Both the position numbers and the translations under genes were made by a program. The notes beneath the pieces were generated by a model. That model was not told where the DNA came from and made no database searches. It saw nothing but the letters and a program-made list of their open reading frames with translations. 64,000 nt of DNA from Geoanaerobacter pelophilus (GTDB lineage Bacteria; Desulfobacterota; Desulfuromonadia; Geobacterales; DSM-12255). This document shows positions 27,222 through 37,797 of the stretch, piece by piece; position 1 is the first letter of the stretch, and each line of letters opens with the position of its first letter. The DNA is taken from NCBI RefSeq assembly GCF_018476885.1, contig NZ_JAHCVJ010000001.1:806001-870000 (forward strand), in the 5' to 3' direction.

Positions 27222-28519
27222 ATCTTCTCCGTATAACAATTGCTACAGAAATCCATGAACTTGATGAAATTTGCCTCAAAACGGGGGTTGCCGGATAAAG
27301 GAACCACTGTCAGTTTTCCCATGAGGGTATCCGGCGTATCGCTGCCGTCAACATTGCACAGATAGCGTTCCGCCCCCTGCAGAGGGCCTTGCAGCACATA
27401 CGCAGGCCGACAGTCTCCGGGAGGAACAATATCAAGGACCTGCAACATTTGAGTTCCCAGGCGTTCCCCGAAAGAACCGGTGATAACCAATTCACAGATA
27501 TCGCTAAATTCCATGCCGCCACGTGCTACCAGCATCTCGATACCGGCCCTGATTGCGGCCTTGGCAAACTGAATCTGGCGAATGTCTTCCTGGGTCAGCA
27601 GGATCTCCCGACTGGCATCCCGGTAAACAACGAAAGCCCTTACCCCGTTAACATCTTTGATACGATTGGCCAGATTGGAAGAGATCTTTGACGGCTCAAG
27701 GAGCATACCGCTGGCATCAATAACGTTTTCAGCAAGCAGCGCAGCAATTAGCGTCAATGCTCCGGTACCGCATAACCCTTGTGGCGAGGCATTGTCCAGC
27801 GTGGTAATAACCACTCGTTCATGATCAATACTGACCGACGTTATGGCCCCGGCCAATGCCGGCATCCCGCACGAAAGATTGCCCCCCTCAAAGGCAGGAC
27901 CGGCAGCTGCAGAGGTAACATACACCTTCTCTCCCACATGAAGGGCAATTTCGGCATTGGTCCCCAGATCAAGAAACAGACGCGGAAACTCTGCTGCAGA
28001 GATTTGCCCGAGGCCCTGGCCATAGAGAAACGCGACAAGGTCACCACCGACAAAACCGCCAGGCACCGGGAAAATATAGGCTTCTGCATGGTCGGCCCAG
28101 CCGAGCACTGAGGTGTCAGACACCTTACCCGCGGAAAACAGCGGTCGAAACGGGATACCGGCCAGAGTATCAACCGGCAGGTCCAACAACAGGTGCTCCA
28201 TGGCAGGATTGCCGGCAATAGCCACTTTCTTCAGGGCACCGGCAGCCAGTCCGATATCTTCGAGCATTGCAGCAGCCAGGTCTTCAAGCTGCCGATTGAT
28301 CAAGCGGGACATTTCATGGCGTAGAGTTTCTGATCCGGCAGCTGCGGCAACACGCGATATTACATCCGCGCCATACGGTCGCTGAGGATTGAGGGCCGTT
28401 GTCAAAGCCAGGCGTTTCCCGGTCTCACCGTCGATAATGGATGCGGCGATGGTCGTGGTCCCCAGATCAACTGCCAGGCATGGAGCGTTAGTCAACGGCA
28501 ATGACGGGTTCTCCGACAT
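27218..28519 (-). CDS. ASKHA-type ATPase domain protein related to corrinoid activators, lacking the ferredoxin domain
   Basis: 433 residues. Begins with the phosphate-1 loop of the acetate/sugar kinase-Hsc70-actin fold, '[19 protein letters not shown]', then '[14 protein letters not shown]', '[14 protein letters not shown]' and a C-terminal '[12 protein letters not shown]' adenosine motif. This corresponds to the C-terminal part of RACo-type reductive activators of corrinoid proteins (DUF4445), which normally have an N-terminal 2Fe-2S domain; none is present here. A Cys pair ends the protein ('CSNCY'). It overlaps selD by 32 bases. Function unknown; ATP-driven redox activation of a metalloprotein is an inference. 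Confidence 0.75.
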   Translation of the reverse strand: MSENPSLPLTNAPCLAVDLGTTTIAASIIDGETGKRLALTTALNPQRPYGADVISRVAAAAGSETLRHEMSRLINRQLEDLAAAMLEDIGLAAGALKKVAIAGNPAMEHLLLDLPVDTLAGIPFRPLFSAGKVSDTSVLGWADHAEAYIFPVPGGFVGGDLVAFLYGQGLGQISAAEFPRLFLDLGTNAEIALHVGEKVYVTSAAAGPAFEGGNLSCGMPALAGAITSVSIDHERVVITTLDNASPQGLCGTGALTLIAALLAENVIDASGMLLEPSKISSNLANRIKDVNGVRAFVVYRDASREILLTQEDIRQIQFAKAAIRAGIEMLVARGGMEFSDICELVITGSFGERLGTQMLQVLDIVPPGDCRPAYVLQGPLQGAERYLCNVDGSDTPDTLMGKLTVVPLSGNPRFEANFIKFMDFCSNCYTEKI

Positions 28520-29522
28520 CGGTTACCTCGCCGATCCGCACGGCAAAAAGCTTTCGGCGTGCGGCCTCAGCCAGAAACCGCTCAGACGAAGCAGGCTTCA
28601 GGGCGATCAACAAACCGCCGGATGTCTGCGGATCGAATAGCGGCAAAAGACGGTCATCGCCACTGTTGAATCCGGGTCCTGGCTGGATGAATCGCTGAAA
28701 ATGATCCCGGTTCCGGTAACACCCGGCAGGAACCAAACCATCGTTTATCAAGCCGGTTACCCCAGGCACGAGCGGCACTGAAGCAAAATCGATGCGCATG
28801 CCGACACCCGCGCCACGGGCCATTTCAATCGCATGACCCAAAAGCCCGAAACCGGTAACATCGGTGCATGCCGTTGCGCCGCACTCGACCATCAGCTGCG
28901 CTGCATGGTTGTTGAGGGTGGTCATCCAGCGCATCGCTTCCTCAACCGTCGCGGTGTCAGCCATCTCTGCCTTGATCGCGGTGCTTACAATGCCGAAGCC
29001 AAGTGGTTTGGTCAAGAAGAGCTTATCACCTGGCCGGGCCGTTGAATTCCGAACAATGCAATCAGGGTGAATGATCCCGGTAACACTCAGGCCGTATTTC
29101 AGCTCATCGTCTTCGACCGTATGCCCGCCAACCAGGCAGACACCAGCCTCTGCCAGCATTGCCAGCCCGCCGGAGAGAATTTCCGGCAGGATTTCCGCAG
29201 GCAGACAGGCCGGAAAAAAAACCAGGTTGAGCGCGGTGATCGGTCGCCCCCCCATGGCATACACATCCGACAGGGCATTGGCTGCCGCAATCCGGCCGAA
29301 GGTGTGCGGATCGTCAACCAGCGGCGTTATGATGTCAACAGTCTCGACCAGTGCCTGCTCCGGGGAAAGAAGATAAACTCCGGCATCGTCGGCTGTTTCC
29401 GGCCCAACCAGCAGGGCAGGATCTGTCGAAAGAGGGAGTTTCTTAATGGCTGCTTCCAGGCCCGCCGGACCCAGCTTAGCGGCTCAACCGGCAGCTTTGA
29501 CCATTTGCGATAGCTTGATCAT
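28488..29522 (-). CDS. selD: Selenide, water dikinase SelD containing selenocysteine
   Basis: 344 residues if the in-frame TGA at 29486-29484 (codon 13) is read as selenocysteine. Makes selenophosphate from selenide and ATP. The N-terminus reads 'VKAAG[12 protein letters not shown]': the UGA stands exactly at the catalytic Cys position and Lys16 follows at the same +3 spacing as in the E. coli enzyme. Downstream, '[12 protein letters not shown]', '[24 protein letters not shown]', split here as metal/ATP motifs, '[14 protein letters not shown]' and '[11 protein letters not shown]' are intact and in frame. An ordinary gene call would start at about 29264 and lose 86 residues. The ATG overlaps the stop of the upstream gene (ATGA). 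A GCCGG/CCGGC stem can enclose the UGA as a possible SECIS. Confidence 0.93.
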
Positions 29523-31033
29523 TTTCTGGTCAGTTCCTTTCTGTCTGGAATCTGCTCTCCCCAACTCACCGGCAGACCGTTCGCCTCACCGATATCAAAT
29601 AGTGCTATGCCTTCGTTTCGGTACAAAGTTTTTACTCGCGAGTCTGTTAACAGGCGATTGAACAGCGGGCCGAACTGATCCCAGAACGCAAGATGGAAGA
29701 ATAGGACATACCGTGACCTGAATCTGTTACGAATGATGTCAACAGTATCTGCAGGTGCTTTACGGGATATGGAATACCAAACTTTGTATAATTCGGGATC
29801 TTTCAGATAAAAGAAGGTCGGGTCAAGCGCCACAACAAAACGCCTTTCAGGCAGCGCAAGCATATATACCCCGGTGCATTGCCAGTCAGGAGTAAACACC
29901 TGTGCGCCGGGGGGGATCAGCTGACGTAAGGCAGCGTCAACGTTATTCGGCATGTTGTGTGGCCTCATCGCCAGTTTTATTATCTCCATGCGGCCGAAGA
30001 GGGTGGTGCTGATTAACGAAACAATCAGGATCGCGTGGGAAAAGTATCGATACGGTATCTGTCGCGACGCCAGCGCCAGCGAAGCTGCGGCAAACGGCGC
30101 AAAATATTCGACAAAACGGATAGTTCGTGCCGTGAGAATGCCGAAAGCTATTGCAGCAATCAAACAGGCGATCAGCAGGGTGTCTCTGGTACGGTTATAC
30201 AATGCGACGGCAATACTGATACCGACCATAATTACCAGAGGGATGATGTGTATCATCCATATGTTGAGCGGGGGTGGGGTGAATTCTCCGCCGAGGTCGA
30301 ACCCCTCCTTCATCTGCCAGGCGTTTATCAGCACCGACATCTGCGCCCAGTTCAGCTGCAGCAGGTTTTGCGCATTGGGGTGCACAGCCACACCGATCAG
30401 GATTCCCGCTACCGCAACCGCAGAAGTTTTCCAGCGGAACGTCTGCCCGCTCAGAAACCTTCCGGTTTCAACAGCACAAAGAAGAAGCAGCGGAATCTGC
30501 CAGAACGCCACATACGCCAGAGGGTAAATAACGGCAACTATCGCAACCGTCCAATAGCGACATCGCACTGCAGCCCATAGCAGTAGCAGTGCCAAAGTTA
30601 TGGAAATCAGGTGCGGCCGCACGAGTGCCAGGCGATAGACATAGAATCCGGAAGCTGTCAGCGGTGCCAGAGCCCACAACCCGGCATAACGGACCCCTTC
30701 TTTTCGCAGTATCAGATAGACGGTCAGGAGAACGCCGGTTCCACCGACAGTCCCGACTATTCTCGATGCAGTGACAAAATCGAGTCCAACAAGAGGCACA
30801 AACAGCAGATGAAACAACAACTCCTTGTCGGCATACCGGTCTGCCATGACGCTGAACGTCGTCCACGGAAAGGTGTGGAGTATCCCGTATTTGCGTATCA
30901 GCCCGCCGACAGCAGCATGATAGGCGGTATCGTTGTCAAATGGATAGGTGGAGAAAAGCTGGAGGCCACCGATTACACAGAGATACACAAGCGACCAGAG
31001 AGCTATTGGCAGGTATTTATGCGTCTTTGTCAA
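29519..31033 (-). CDS. Polytopic GT-C-like membrane protein
   Basis: 504 residues with about ten helices up to residue 370 and a short C-terminal soluble part. The first loop has 'YPFDNDTAYHA' (Asp33, Asp35), resembling the acidic site of GT-C glycosyltransferases, followed by 'TFPWTTFSVMADRYADKELLF'. No close family named. Start codon is TTG at 31033: an AAGGAGCGG site lies at the correct distance and no ATG is near. Overlaps the upstream GT2 by 17 bases and selD by 4, so it is embedded in one operon. Probably a sugar transferase using the lipid carrier charged by that GT2. Confidence 0.75.
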   Translation of the reverse strand: MTKTHKYLPIALWSLVYLCVIGGLQLFSTYPFDNDTAYHAAVGGLIRKYGILHTFPWTTFSVMADRYADKELLFHLLFVPLVGLDFVTASRIVGTVGGTGVLLTVYLILRKEGVRYAGLWALAPLTASGFYVYRLALVRPHLISITLALLLLWAAVRCRYWTVAIVAVIYPLAYVAFWQIPLLLLCAVETGRFLSGQTFRWKTSAVAVAGILIGVAVHPNAQNLLQLNWAQMSVLINAWQMKEGFDLGGEFTPPPLNIWMIHIIPLVIMVGISIAVALYNRTRDTLLIACLIAAIAFGILTARTIRFVEYFAPFAAASLALASRQIPYRYFSHAILIVSLISTTLFGRMEIIKLAMRPHNMPNNVDAALRQLIPPGAQVFTPDWQCTGVYMLALPERRFVVALDPTFFYLKDPELYKVWYSISRKAPADTVDIIRNRFRSRYVLFFHLAFWDQFGPLFNRLLTDSRVKTLYRNEGIALFDIGEANGLPVSWGEQIPDRKELTRK

Positions 31034-31982
31034 AATTAATCCGCTCCTTCTCGATCACCAGCGGCCGCTTCTGCACCTGGGTATAAATCAGGCCGATGTA
31101 TTCGCCGAGAATTCCGATGAAAAAGAGCTGCACCGACGAAAAGAAAAACAGCCCGATCACCACTGGGGCCATGCCGGCACTGAACCTGTCCCAGAATACC
31201 AGTTTGGCGGCAAGATAACCGATCGACACCAGCAGGCTCAAGGCAGACATGGCAAAACCGAGCATGGTGGCCATCCTGAGCGGCACCCGCGAATGGTTGG
31301 TGATGCCCAGCATTGCGGTGTCATAGAGGGTGTAGAAGTTGTTTTTGGTGATCCCCCGCTTGCGCACCGGCTGGAGGTATTCGATGATGGCCTTCTCGAA
31401 CCCTATCTCGGAAACAATGCCGCGAAAATACGGATAAGGGTCATCCATCCTCCGGAGCGGTTCAACGATGCACCGATCATAGAGACCGAAACCGGTATTG
31501 TTCTTGGTCAGTTCAATATCGGAAAGCCTGCCGATCAGGTTGTAGTACATTTTCCGAATCATGAACATGGCCGGGGTCTCTTCGCTGTTGGTCTTGACCC
31601 CCAGCACCACTTTGTACCCCTCTTCCCATTTACGGACAAAATCACGAATCATGGGGGGCGGGTCCTGCAAATCGGCCACCAGCAAGATCACAGCATCGCC
31701 ATGGGCCTGAAGAATGCCATGGGTAGGAGAGCGCAGATGACCGAAATTACGACTGTTGACAATTATTTTAACATTCCGGTCCCTTGCGGCGATCCCTTTC
31801 AGGATCTCAACCGTTCGATCCTTTGAATCATTGTCTATGAAAATATGCTCGAACCGGTACTCCGGCAGGGTTGCAAGAACCTCCTGCACCTGACGGTAGA
31901 GTTCAGCCACATTGTCTTCTTCGTTAAAGCAGGGGGTGACAATGGAAATAAGCTTTGTCTTATTCTCTGCACTGGTTTTCAT
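31017..31982 (-). CDS. Membrane-anchored glycosyltransferase family 2 (GtrB/DPMS-like)
   Basis: 321 residues. GT-A core: '[19 protein letters not shown]', '[14 protein letters not shown]', '[14 protein letters not shown]' (metal site) and '[11 protein letters not shown]'; two C-terminal helices around residues 235-260 and 270-295, ending with basic '[12 protein letters not shown]', as in the other GtrB-like protein of this window. Makes polyprenyl-phosphate sugar. The ATG at 31982 overlaps the alr stop (ATGA), which decides the start over an in-frame codon 36 bases upstream. Confidence 0.9.
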   Translation of the reverse strand: MKTSAENKTKLISIVTPCFNEEDNVAELYRQVQEVLATLPEYRFEHIFIDNDSKDRTVEILKGIAARDRNVKIIVNSRNFGHLRSPTHGILQAHGDAVILLVADLQDPPPMIRDFVRKWEEGYKVVLGVKTNSEETPAMFMIRKMYYNLIGRLSDIELTKNNTGFGLYDRCIVEPLRRMDDPYPYFRGIVSEIGFEKAIIEYLQPVRKRGITKNNFYTLYDTAMLGITNHSRVPLRMATMLGFAMSALSLLVSIGYLAAKLVFWDRFSAGMAPVVIGLFFFSSVQLFFIGILGEYIGLIYTQVQKRPLVIEKERINFDKDA

Positions 31983-33106
31983 ATATAGACCCTTGGAACC
32001 CGCTTGCTGATCCCGCAAAAGATTTCATATGGTATTGTGCCGGCCTTTTCCGCAAGCTCTTCCGCCCCGATACAGTTCCCTTCACGGTCACAGCCGAGAA
32101 GCGTCACCTCATCACCGACCGCCACTCCGGGGACGCCAGTCACATCGATCATTATCCAGTCCATGCATACAGTCCCGACAACAGGGGCGCGACAGCCTCT
32201 GACAATCACTTCGCCGCGGTTGGTAAGCGACCGGGGGTAGCCGTCGGCATAGCCGACCGGCACGCTCGCGATCAACCGAGGCTCGCTGGCAGTGTATCTG
32301 CGAGCATAACTGATACTGGTTCCGGGCTCGACCTGCTTCAGCATTGCCACTCTGCTCATAAGCCGCATCACTGGCTTCAGATCCAGGCGACCGGCAAAAT
32401 CCGGCGAAGGAAGCGCACCGTAAAGGACAATCCCTGGCCGCGCGAGATTGCAGAAAGGAAGGGTTCTGGTAAACAGAGCAGCACTGTTGGCGATATGCAC
32501 AAACCGCGGCTCGAATCCTGCTGCCCGGCAATCAGCAACCACCTGTTCGAACTGTGCAGCCTGACTGGCACTGTAAGCATCGCCATTACTATCCAGTTCA
32601 TCGGCAGAGGAAAAATGAGAAATCACTCCTTCGAGTTCGATGTTCCGCATCCCGCGCAACGCTTCGAAGAAATTACGGGTTTCGGCAGGGGTTATTCCCA
32701 GCCGACCCATCCCGGTATCGATCTTCACATGAATCTTTGCCTTGCGGTAGAGTCGACCGGCAACCGCATCAAGAGAACGGGCCTGGTCAAGAGAGAACAC
32801 AGCCGTTGACAGGTTATACCCGACGCATTTTCTCTCCTGGCCGGGATAGACCCCTCCCAGTATGAGCACAGGGCGGTCAATGCCGCTTTTGCGAAGCTGG
32901 ATCCCTTCGGCCAGAAAAGCGACGCCGAAAGCGGTAACCCCTTCATTTTCCAGTAAAGTGGCGACATCCATGAAACCATGGCCGTAGGCATCGGCCTTTA
33001 CTACGGCAAGGATACCGACTCCCGCTCCGGCCGCCTTTTTGGCCTGTAAAAAATTGGACCGCAGCGCGTTAAGATCGATTTCTGCTATTGTCGGGCGACT
33101 GTCCAT
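31979..33106 (-). CDS. alr: Alanine racemase
   Basis: 375 residues, standard length. PLP enzyme making D-alanine for peptidoglycan. PLP lysine in '[10 protein letters not shown]' (about residue 36-45), '[11 protein letters not shown]' and the catalytic Tyr in '[10 protein letters not shown]' are present. First gene of the minus-strand run to TMTC-like paralogue 1. No good Shine-Dalgarno precedes the ATG; the start is chosen because '[17 protein letters not shown]' is the family N-terminus. The leader contains CATAGG/CCTATG inverted repeats of unknown meaning. Confidence 0.96.
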   Translation of the reverse strand: MDSRPTIAEIDLNALRSNFLQAKKAAGAGVGILAVVKADAYGHGFMDVATLLENEGVTAFGVAFLAEGIQLRKSGIDRPVLILGGVYPGQERKCVGYNLSTAVFSLDQARSLDAVAGRLYRKAKIHVKIDTGMGRLGITPAETRNFFEALRGMRNIELEGVISHFSSADELDSNGDAYSASQAAQFEQVVADCRAAGFEPRFVHIANSAALFTRTLPFCNLARPGIVLYGALPSPDFAGRLDLKPVMRLMSRVAMLKQVEPGTSISYARRYTASEPRLIASVPVGYADGYPRSLTNRGEVIVRGCRAPVVGTVCMDWIMIDVTGVPGVAVGDEVTLLGCDREGNCIGAEELAEKAGTIPYEIFCGISKRVPRVYI

Positions 33107-33315
33107 AGGGGGCTCGTGGTTTCAGATTGAACTGACGTTAATTTCTAGCATGGACGCTATCCGGTGTAAAGGCGAAATACCTATACCTATTGACTTATCC
33201 GGCAATTTCATAGGAACATTACCTATGCGCTCCGTTAGCTGATTTGGCGGGCGGAAACGATATGGCAAAACGTCGCATTTTTTATTGATTTTCCGCAGAT
33301 CTCCCAGGAAATTCA

Positions 33316-33344
33316 TTGACTATCCGATCAGGATATTTTAGTTT
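33316..33344 (+). promoter_or_regulatory. Sigma-70-type promoter for the thiamine genes
   Basis: TTGACT (33316-33321), 17-base spacer, TAGTTT (33339-33344), placing transcription start just upstream of the riboswitch. Confidence 0.5.
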
Positions 33345-33356
33345 GTGCATACAGCA

Positions 33357-33452
33357 ATGCCTGCTGGGGGAGTTCGCAAGAACTGAGATGAGACTTCCGG
33401 TCCCAGACCCTTAAGACCTGATCCGGGTAATACCGGCGTAGGGAAGCGGCGC
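33357..33452 (+). promoter_or_regulatory. TPP riboswitch (THI element)
   Basis: Contains the conserved thi-box blocks in order: CTGGGGGAG at the 5' side, ACTGAGATGAGA, CAGACCCTTAAGACCTGATC and CCGGGTAATACCGGCGTAGGGAAG split across the pyrophosphate and pyrimidine helices. About 85 bases separate it from the thiE-thiD start. No T-run terminator was seen in that spacer, so control may be at translation or through an unrecognised platform. The gap 33107-33537 is otherwise non-coding. Confidence 0.95.
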
Positions 33453-33537
33453 CACGATACTCTCCCATTCCCTGCTCCGTGTGCCCCCTCGCCACTAATC
33501 ACTGACAGCCTGATAACCAGCCCTGTGGAAATTATTT

Positions 33538-35016
33538 ATGGTCCGAAGAAAAACCGATCATCTCCGTCTGGTAGTTGACCGCAGCTGCGCGGACAGCCGC
33601 ATTGAAGGTCTCTATCTGGTGACTGACGGAGGAGAAAACCTCGTTGAGCGGGTTCGTCGAGCCATAGCCGGAGGTGTCGCTGCTCTCCAGTTCCGCCACA
33701 AGGGACACGACCGGGCCGAAAAAGTCCGGCTTGGCACAGAACTTCGCCAACTGGCGCTAGAAAATGCCATCCCTTTTATCGTGAATGACGACCTGGCTCT
33801 CACCCTTGAGCTCGATGCCGACGGAGTGCATCTGGGCCAGGGGGATGGAGATCCGGCCGAAGCAAGGCAACTCCTCGGTCCTCATCGCCTCCTTGGCATC
33901 TCCACCCATAACCTGGAAGAAGCTTTGGCAGCCCAGCAAGCCGGAGCAGATTATATCGGTTTCGGCGCCATGTTTCCTTCCCGGAGCAAGGAGATTGAAC
34001 ACCTTGCCGGTCCGGCCGGGCTGGCAGAGATCCGTCCTCACATCCGGATCCCGGTTGTCGCCATCGGCGGCATATCAAGGAACAACGCCCACAAGGTGAT
34101 CGACAGCGGCGCTGATGCAATAGCCGTGATTTCGGCAGTTCTAGACAACCGGGATCCCTCTGTTGCCGCAAGCGAACTGGCTCTCATGTTCAACAGGAAG
34201 GCGCCGTTTCCCCGCGGCTCGGTCATGTCCGTAGCAGGGAGCGACTCAGGCGGAGGGGCCGGCATCCAGGCAGACCTGAAAACCGTCACCCTACTCGGTT
34301 CATACGGCTCATCAGTGCTGACCGCGCTGACGGCGCAGAATACCAGAGGGGTCAGCAATATTCACGGGGTGCCAGCTGAATTCGTGGCCGAACAACTTAC
34401 CGCTGTTCTGTCCGACATCCCGGTTGACGTCATCAAAACAGGAATGCTCTTTTCGTCGCAGATTATTGACGCCGTTGCCTCTGCCATAGAGTCGAACCGT
34501 AACTGTCTGCTGGTCCTTGACCCGGTAATGCTCGCTAAAGGTGGTGCGGCGCTTATTGACAGAGAAGCCGTCACCTTCCTCAAGCTCCGGCTCCTCCCCC
34601 TGGCCTATCTGATAACGCCCAACATTCCCGAAGCAGAGCGACTGAGCGGCATCGACATCATCGATGAAGATGGCATGCAGCAGGCAGCCAGGGCCATCCA
34701 CCGCATGGGGAGCAGAAACGTGCTGATCAAGGGTGGCCACCTTGGCGACAACAATTCCGTGGACATCCTCTTTGACGGCAGCGCCTTTATCCGTTATCCG
34801 GCGCAGCGGATTCATTCCAAAAACACCCACGGAACCGGCTGCACCTTCGCGTCGGCAATCGCCACATTCCTTGCCCAGGGAGAACCGCTGCAAATAGCGG
34901 TCGCCAAGGCAAAACAGTTCATTACCGAAGCCATTAAAACCGCTCAGCCCATCGGCAAAGGCCACGGGCCGGTAAACCACTATATCTCCGCCCTCACCTT
35001 CAGGGATCAATCATGA
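33538..35016 (+). CDS. thiED: Thiamine phosphate synthase / hydroxymethylpyrimidine kinase fusion ThiE-ThiD
   Basis: 492 residues. Residues about 22-218 form ThiE ('[16 protein letters not shown]', '[22 protein letters not shown]', 'GISTHN', '[13 protein letters not shown]'), which joins HMP-PP and HET-P. Residues about 228-485 form ThiD ('[20 protein letters not shown]', '[16 protein letters not shown]', '[14 protein letters not shown]'), which phosphorylates HMP and HMP-P. Joining both on one chain in this order is known in several bacteria. The first 20 residues precede the ThiE fold and the ribosome site is weak, so a later start is possible. Controlled by the TPP riboswitch. Confidence 0.94.
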   Translation: MVRRKTDHLRLVVDRSCADSRIEGLYLVTDGGENLVERVRRAIAGGVAALQFRHKGHDRAEKVRLGTELRQLALENAIPFIVNDDLALTLELDADGVHLGQGDGDPAEARQLLGPHRLLGISTHNLEEALAAQQAGADYIGFGAMFPSRSKEIEHLAGPAGLAEIRPHIRIPVVAIGGISRNNAHKVIDSGADAIAVISAVLDNRDPSVAASELALMFNRKAPFPRGSVMSVAGSDSGGGAGIQADLKTVTLLGSYGSSVLTALTAQNTRGVSNIHGVPAEFVAEQLTAVLSDIPVDVIKTGMLFSSQIIDAVASAIESNRNCLLVLDPVMLAKGGAALIDREAVTFLKLRLLPLAYLITPNIPEAERLSGIDIIDEDGMQQAARAIHRMGSRNVLIKGGHLGDNNSVDILFDGSAFIRYPAQRIHSKNTHGTGCTFASAIATFLAQGEPLQIAVAKAKQFITEAIKTAQPIGKGHGPVNHYISALTFRDQS

Positions 35017-35114
35017 CAAAATCATTCTGATAGATTCTCGGGGTAACAACCCGATAATCGAGCGATTCGCAACTGCAAAAGATGTCAATATAAAACCATA
35101 AATAGAGGAATACC

Positions 35115-36416
35115 ATGACCGAACTGGATCACGCACGAAAAGGGATAATCTCGAAGAACATGCAGGAGGTTGCCCAAGCCGAAGGGGTAACGCCTGAATT
35201 CATAAGAAACGGCATTGCCGACGGCAACATCATCATCTGTCACAACATAAAGCGGACCGCCGGCAGACCCCTGGCTGTTGGCAAAGGATTGCGCACCAAG
35301 GTTAACGCCAATATCGGCACCTCAGCAGATGACCTGGACATATCCAAGGAGCTGGAAAAGGCCCGCGTTGCAGTGAAGTACGGTGCGGACGCCATTATGG
35401 ATCTGTCAACCGGTGGCCCGGTTGACGAAATCCGGCGCGCCATCATTGCCGAAACCAACGCCTGCATCGGCTCGGTGCCGCTCTACCAGGCAGCTCTAGA
35501 TGCGGTACGGACCAAAAAGAAGGCCATTGTCGATATGACGGTTGACGATATCTTTGCCGGGATCATCAAGCATGCCGATGACGGGGTTGACTTCATCACC
35601 GTCCACTGCGGCGTTACCCGCAGCACTGTGGAACGGATGCGCAACGAAGGCCGAGTAATGGATGTCGTCTCCCGCGGCGGCGCCTTTACCGTGGAGTGGA
35701 TGGCCTATAATAACAAGGAAAACCCGCTCTATGAGCATTTTGACCGGCTATTGGAAATTGTCCGGGAATACGACATGACCCTGTCGCTCGGGGACGGTTT
35801 CAGGCCGGGATGCCTGGCCGATGCCACCGACCGGGCCCAGATCCATGAACTGATCATCCTCGGCGAACTGACCCAGAGAGCCCAGGCTGCAGGGGTGCAG
35901 GTGATGATCGAAGGCCCCGGACATGTGCCACTCAACCAGATCGAAGCGAACATCACTCTGCAGAAGCGCCTCTGCCACGGAGCGCCATTTTATGTCCTCG
36001 GACCGCTGGTAACCGATATCGCGCCCGGTTACGACCATATCACCTGCGCCATCGGTGGTGCCATTGCCGCCGCTGCCGGGGCCGACTTCCTCTGCTATGT
36101 CACCCCGAGCGAACATCTGAAACTGCCGTCGGTACAGGACGTGCGCGACGGGGTGATCGCCTCGCGCATTGCTGCCCATGCAGCTGATATCTCCAAAGGG
36201 GTTAAAGGGGCAATCGAAAAAGACATCCAGATGGCCAGGTGCCGCAAGAAGCTCGACTGGGAGGGGCAGTTCAACATGGCGCTCGACCCGGACCGGGCTC
36301 GTCAGCTCAGGGCCGAATCAGGAGTCGCCGAACACGGCGCCTGCACCATGTGCGGCGAGTTCTGCGCCTATAAGGTTATGGATGATGCCATGGAACGACA
36401 GGCAGCCAATAACTGA
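35115..36416 (+). CDS. thiC: Phosphomethylpyrimidine synthase ThiC
   Basis: 433 residues, the short form without the N-terminal extension of E. coli ThiC. Radical-SAM enzyme converting AIR into HMP-P. The unusual C-terminal cluster motif Cx2Cx4C is 'CTMCGEFC', and '[13 protein letters not shown]', '[16 protein letters not shown]' and '[15 protein letters not shown]' are family hallmarks. AGAGGAAT ribosome site. Follows thiED by 98 bases and is likely on the same riboswitch-controlled transcript. Uses AIR, linking it to the purine pathway encoded upstream. Confidence 0.97.
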   Translation: MTELDHARKGIISKNMQEVAQAEGVTPEFIRNGIADGNIIICHNIKRTAGRPLAVGKGLRTKVNANIGTSADDLDISKELEKARVAVKYGADAIMDLSTGGPVDEIRRAIIAETNACIGSVPLYQAALDAVRTKKKAIVDMTVDDIFAGIIKHADDGVDFITVHCGVTRSTVERMRNEGRVMDVVSRGGAFTVEWMAYNNKENPLYEHFDRLLEIVREYDMTLSLGDGFRPGCLADATDRAQIHELIILGELTQRAQAAGVQVMIEGPGHVPLNQIEANITLQKRLCHGAPFYVLGPLVTDIAPGYDHITCAIGGAIAAAAGADFLCYVTPSEHLKLPSVQDVRDGVIASRIAAHAADISKGVKGAIEKDIQMARCRKKLDWEGQFNMALDPDRARQLRAESGVAEHGACTMCGEFCAYKVMDDAMERQAANN

Positions 36417-36442
36417 ACGTATCGTAAAAAAGTGAAGCGGCG

Positions 36443-37513
36443 TCAGCGGATGCTGACCAGGAATAAGGCGTCATGAAACGGCATGACCCGGTCAATATCG
36501 CTCCGGGAGAGTGACGCAACGGCCACCGGTTCCCGAAACCGCCTTAAGAAGCGTCGTGCAGCATTGTCGAGCGCCGGGTTTGCAAATCCGAGCCGGTTAT
36601 CGATCCTGTGAGGCAACAGACCGGGGAACGCCACCACCTTCTGCAAAACCGGATTCAACATCAGCCTGGCCCCCGGCTCAATGGGGGCCGCCCCTAGCGA
36701 CCGTTTGCCGAGATAGAGCAGATAGTTGTGAGAGATCTCTCCCCCCCTCAGCCGCAGCACCTCCTCAGCCACATCCCTTACGGCGCCGGGATGGGCAAAG
36801 AGCAGCGGCGTCAGCCCAACCGCTTCGGTCATCTCCAACAGCTCGTCAATTCTGAATGTCATGGCAGACGGATGGAGGAAGGCATCACTAAAACCCCACG
36901 AATTCCTTGCCTCGGGCAAGCCGTTCAAGCACTCTGCAACCCTGGAGCCCTCCGGCGCCCGTGACAGCAACCTTCGGGCAGTCATCTCATCTGTCACGCG
37001 CAGCAACCTGAGCGCCCTCCTGATGGATTCGATCTCACCACGTCCTCCCTTGCTGTAAACCATCAAACGCAGGATGCCGCCGTCGACCAGGCTATTTGCC
37101 AGTGCGGCAAGCCCCGCTAACGGATCGCTCATATGGTGGATGACCCCGAAGGCATCGATAAAATGAAACGGAGCCGCCTCCGGCGCGTGCCGCAGCAAGT
37201 CACCGGCAACAGTATTGACATTGCTGCAGCCATGGAGCCGAAGATGCAGCCTTGCCCTGGCCAGCGAGGCCTCGGAAAGGTCCAGAGCAATGATCTCTGC
37301 CTGGGGATTGGCAATGCTGAAGGGATAGGGAGAAAAAGCCCCACAACCGGCCAGCAGCAATCGTTGGGACTCTGGCGGCAGCAGTTCACCGTTGAATCTG
37401 GCCCAGAGGCTGGTCAGATTGAGCGCGTAGCTGTCGCACCGCCGAATTGAGGCAAGAAGACTGACCTGCGGATATGGATGAGTATTATAATGATTACGGA
37501 CAAGGTCGGTCAT
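36443..37513 (-). CDS. Class I SAM-dependent methyltransferase
   Basis: 356 residues. SAM-binding loop 'LLLAGCGAFSPYPF' (about residue 71), acidic ribose-binding strand 'IIALDLSEASLARAR', then 'FHFIDAFGVIHHMSDPLAG' as post-I/II motif. N-terminal 70 residues ('VRNHYNTHPYPQVSLL') resemble those of small-molecule or glycan methyltransferases. C-terminal 130 residues are not recognised. Substrate unknown. Converges with thiC with only 26 bases between the stops and no obvious terminator. Confidence 0.82.
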   Translation of the reverse strand: MTDLVRNHYNTHPYPQVSLLASIRRCDSYALNLTSLWARFNGELLPPESQRLLLAGCGAFSPYPFSIANPQAEIIALDLSEASLARARLHLRLHGCSNVNTVAGDLLRHAPEAAPFHFIDAFGVIHHMSDPLAGLAALANSLVDGGILRLMVYSKGGRGEIESIRRALRLLRVTDEMTARRLLSRAPEGSRVAECLNGLPEARNSWGFSDAFLHPSAMTFRIDELLEMTEAVGLTPLLFAHPGAVRDVAEEVLRLRGGEISHNYLLYLGKRSLGAAPIEPGARLMLNPVLQKVVAFPGLLPHRIDNRLGFANPALDNAARRFLRRFREPVAVASLSRSDIDRVMPFHDALFLVSIR

Positions 37514-37797
37514 TTAGTGTGTTGCCCCCGAAAGCCCGCAGGACAGAGCGGCGCACCGACAATTAGATATAGAATCACCGTTATTGATTAGCAAGACCAC
37601 TCCATTACCCTGAATTCCGTAAGTTTTTATAATAAGCTACCCGTCATTGCAACTGGAAAGCGCCTGAGTCCCGTCTTGCAGAACAAACTTCTGATCAGGC
37701 ATAAGCGGCAGCCAATAAAAGGAGTTGCACAATAGTTGATTTGCTGCTACAAAAGATAAAAATAATCCTATTTGTCTTTTAGAAAAAAGGAGCGTTT

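Noticed and set aside
28488-29264. SelD as a truncated or frameshifted pseudogene starting at 29264
   Set aside because: Reading the TGA at codon 13 as selenocysteine restores the complete conserved N-terminus in frame.
33122-33316. 64-codon minus-strand frame upstream of alr
   Set aside because: No ribosome site, no family, and it overlaps the promoter region of the thiamine genes; more likely non-coding.
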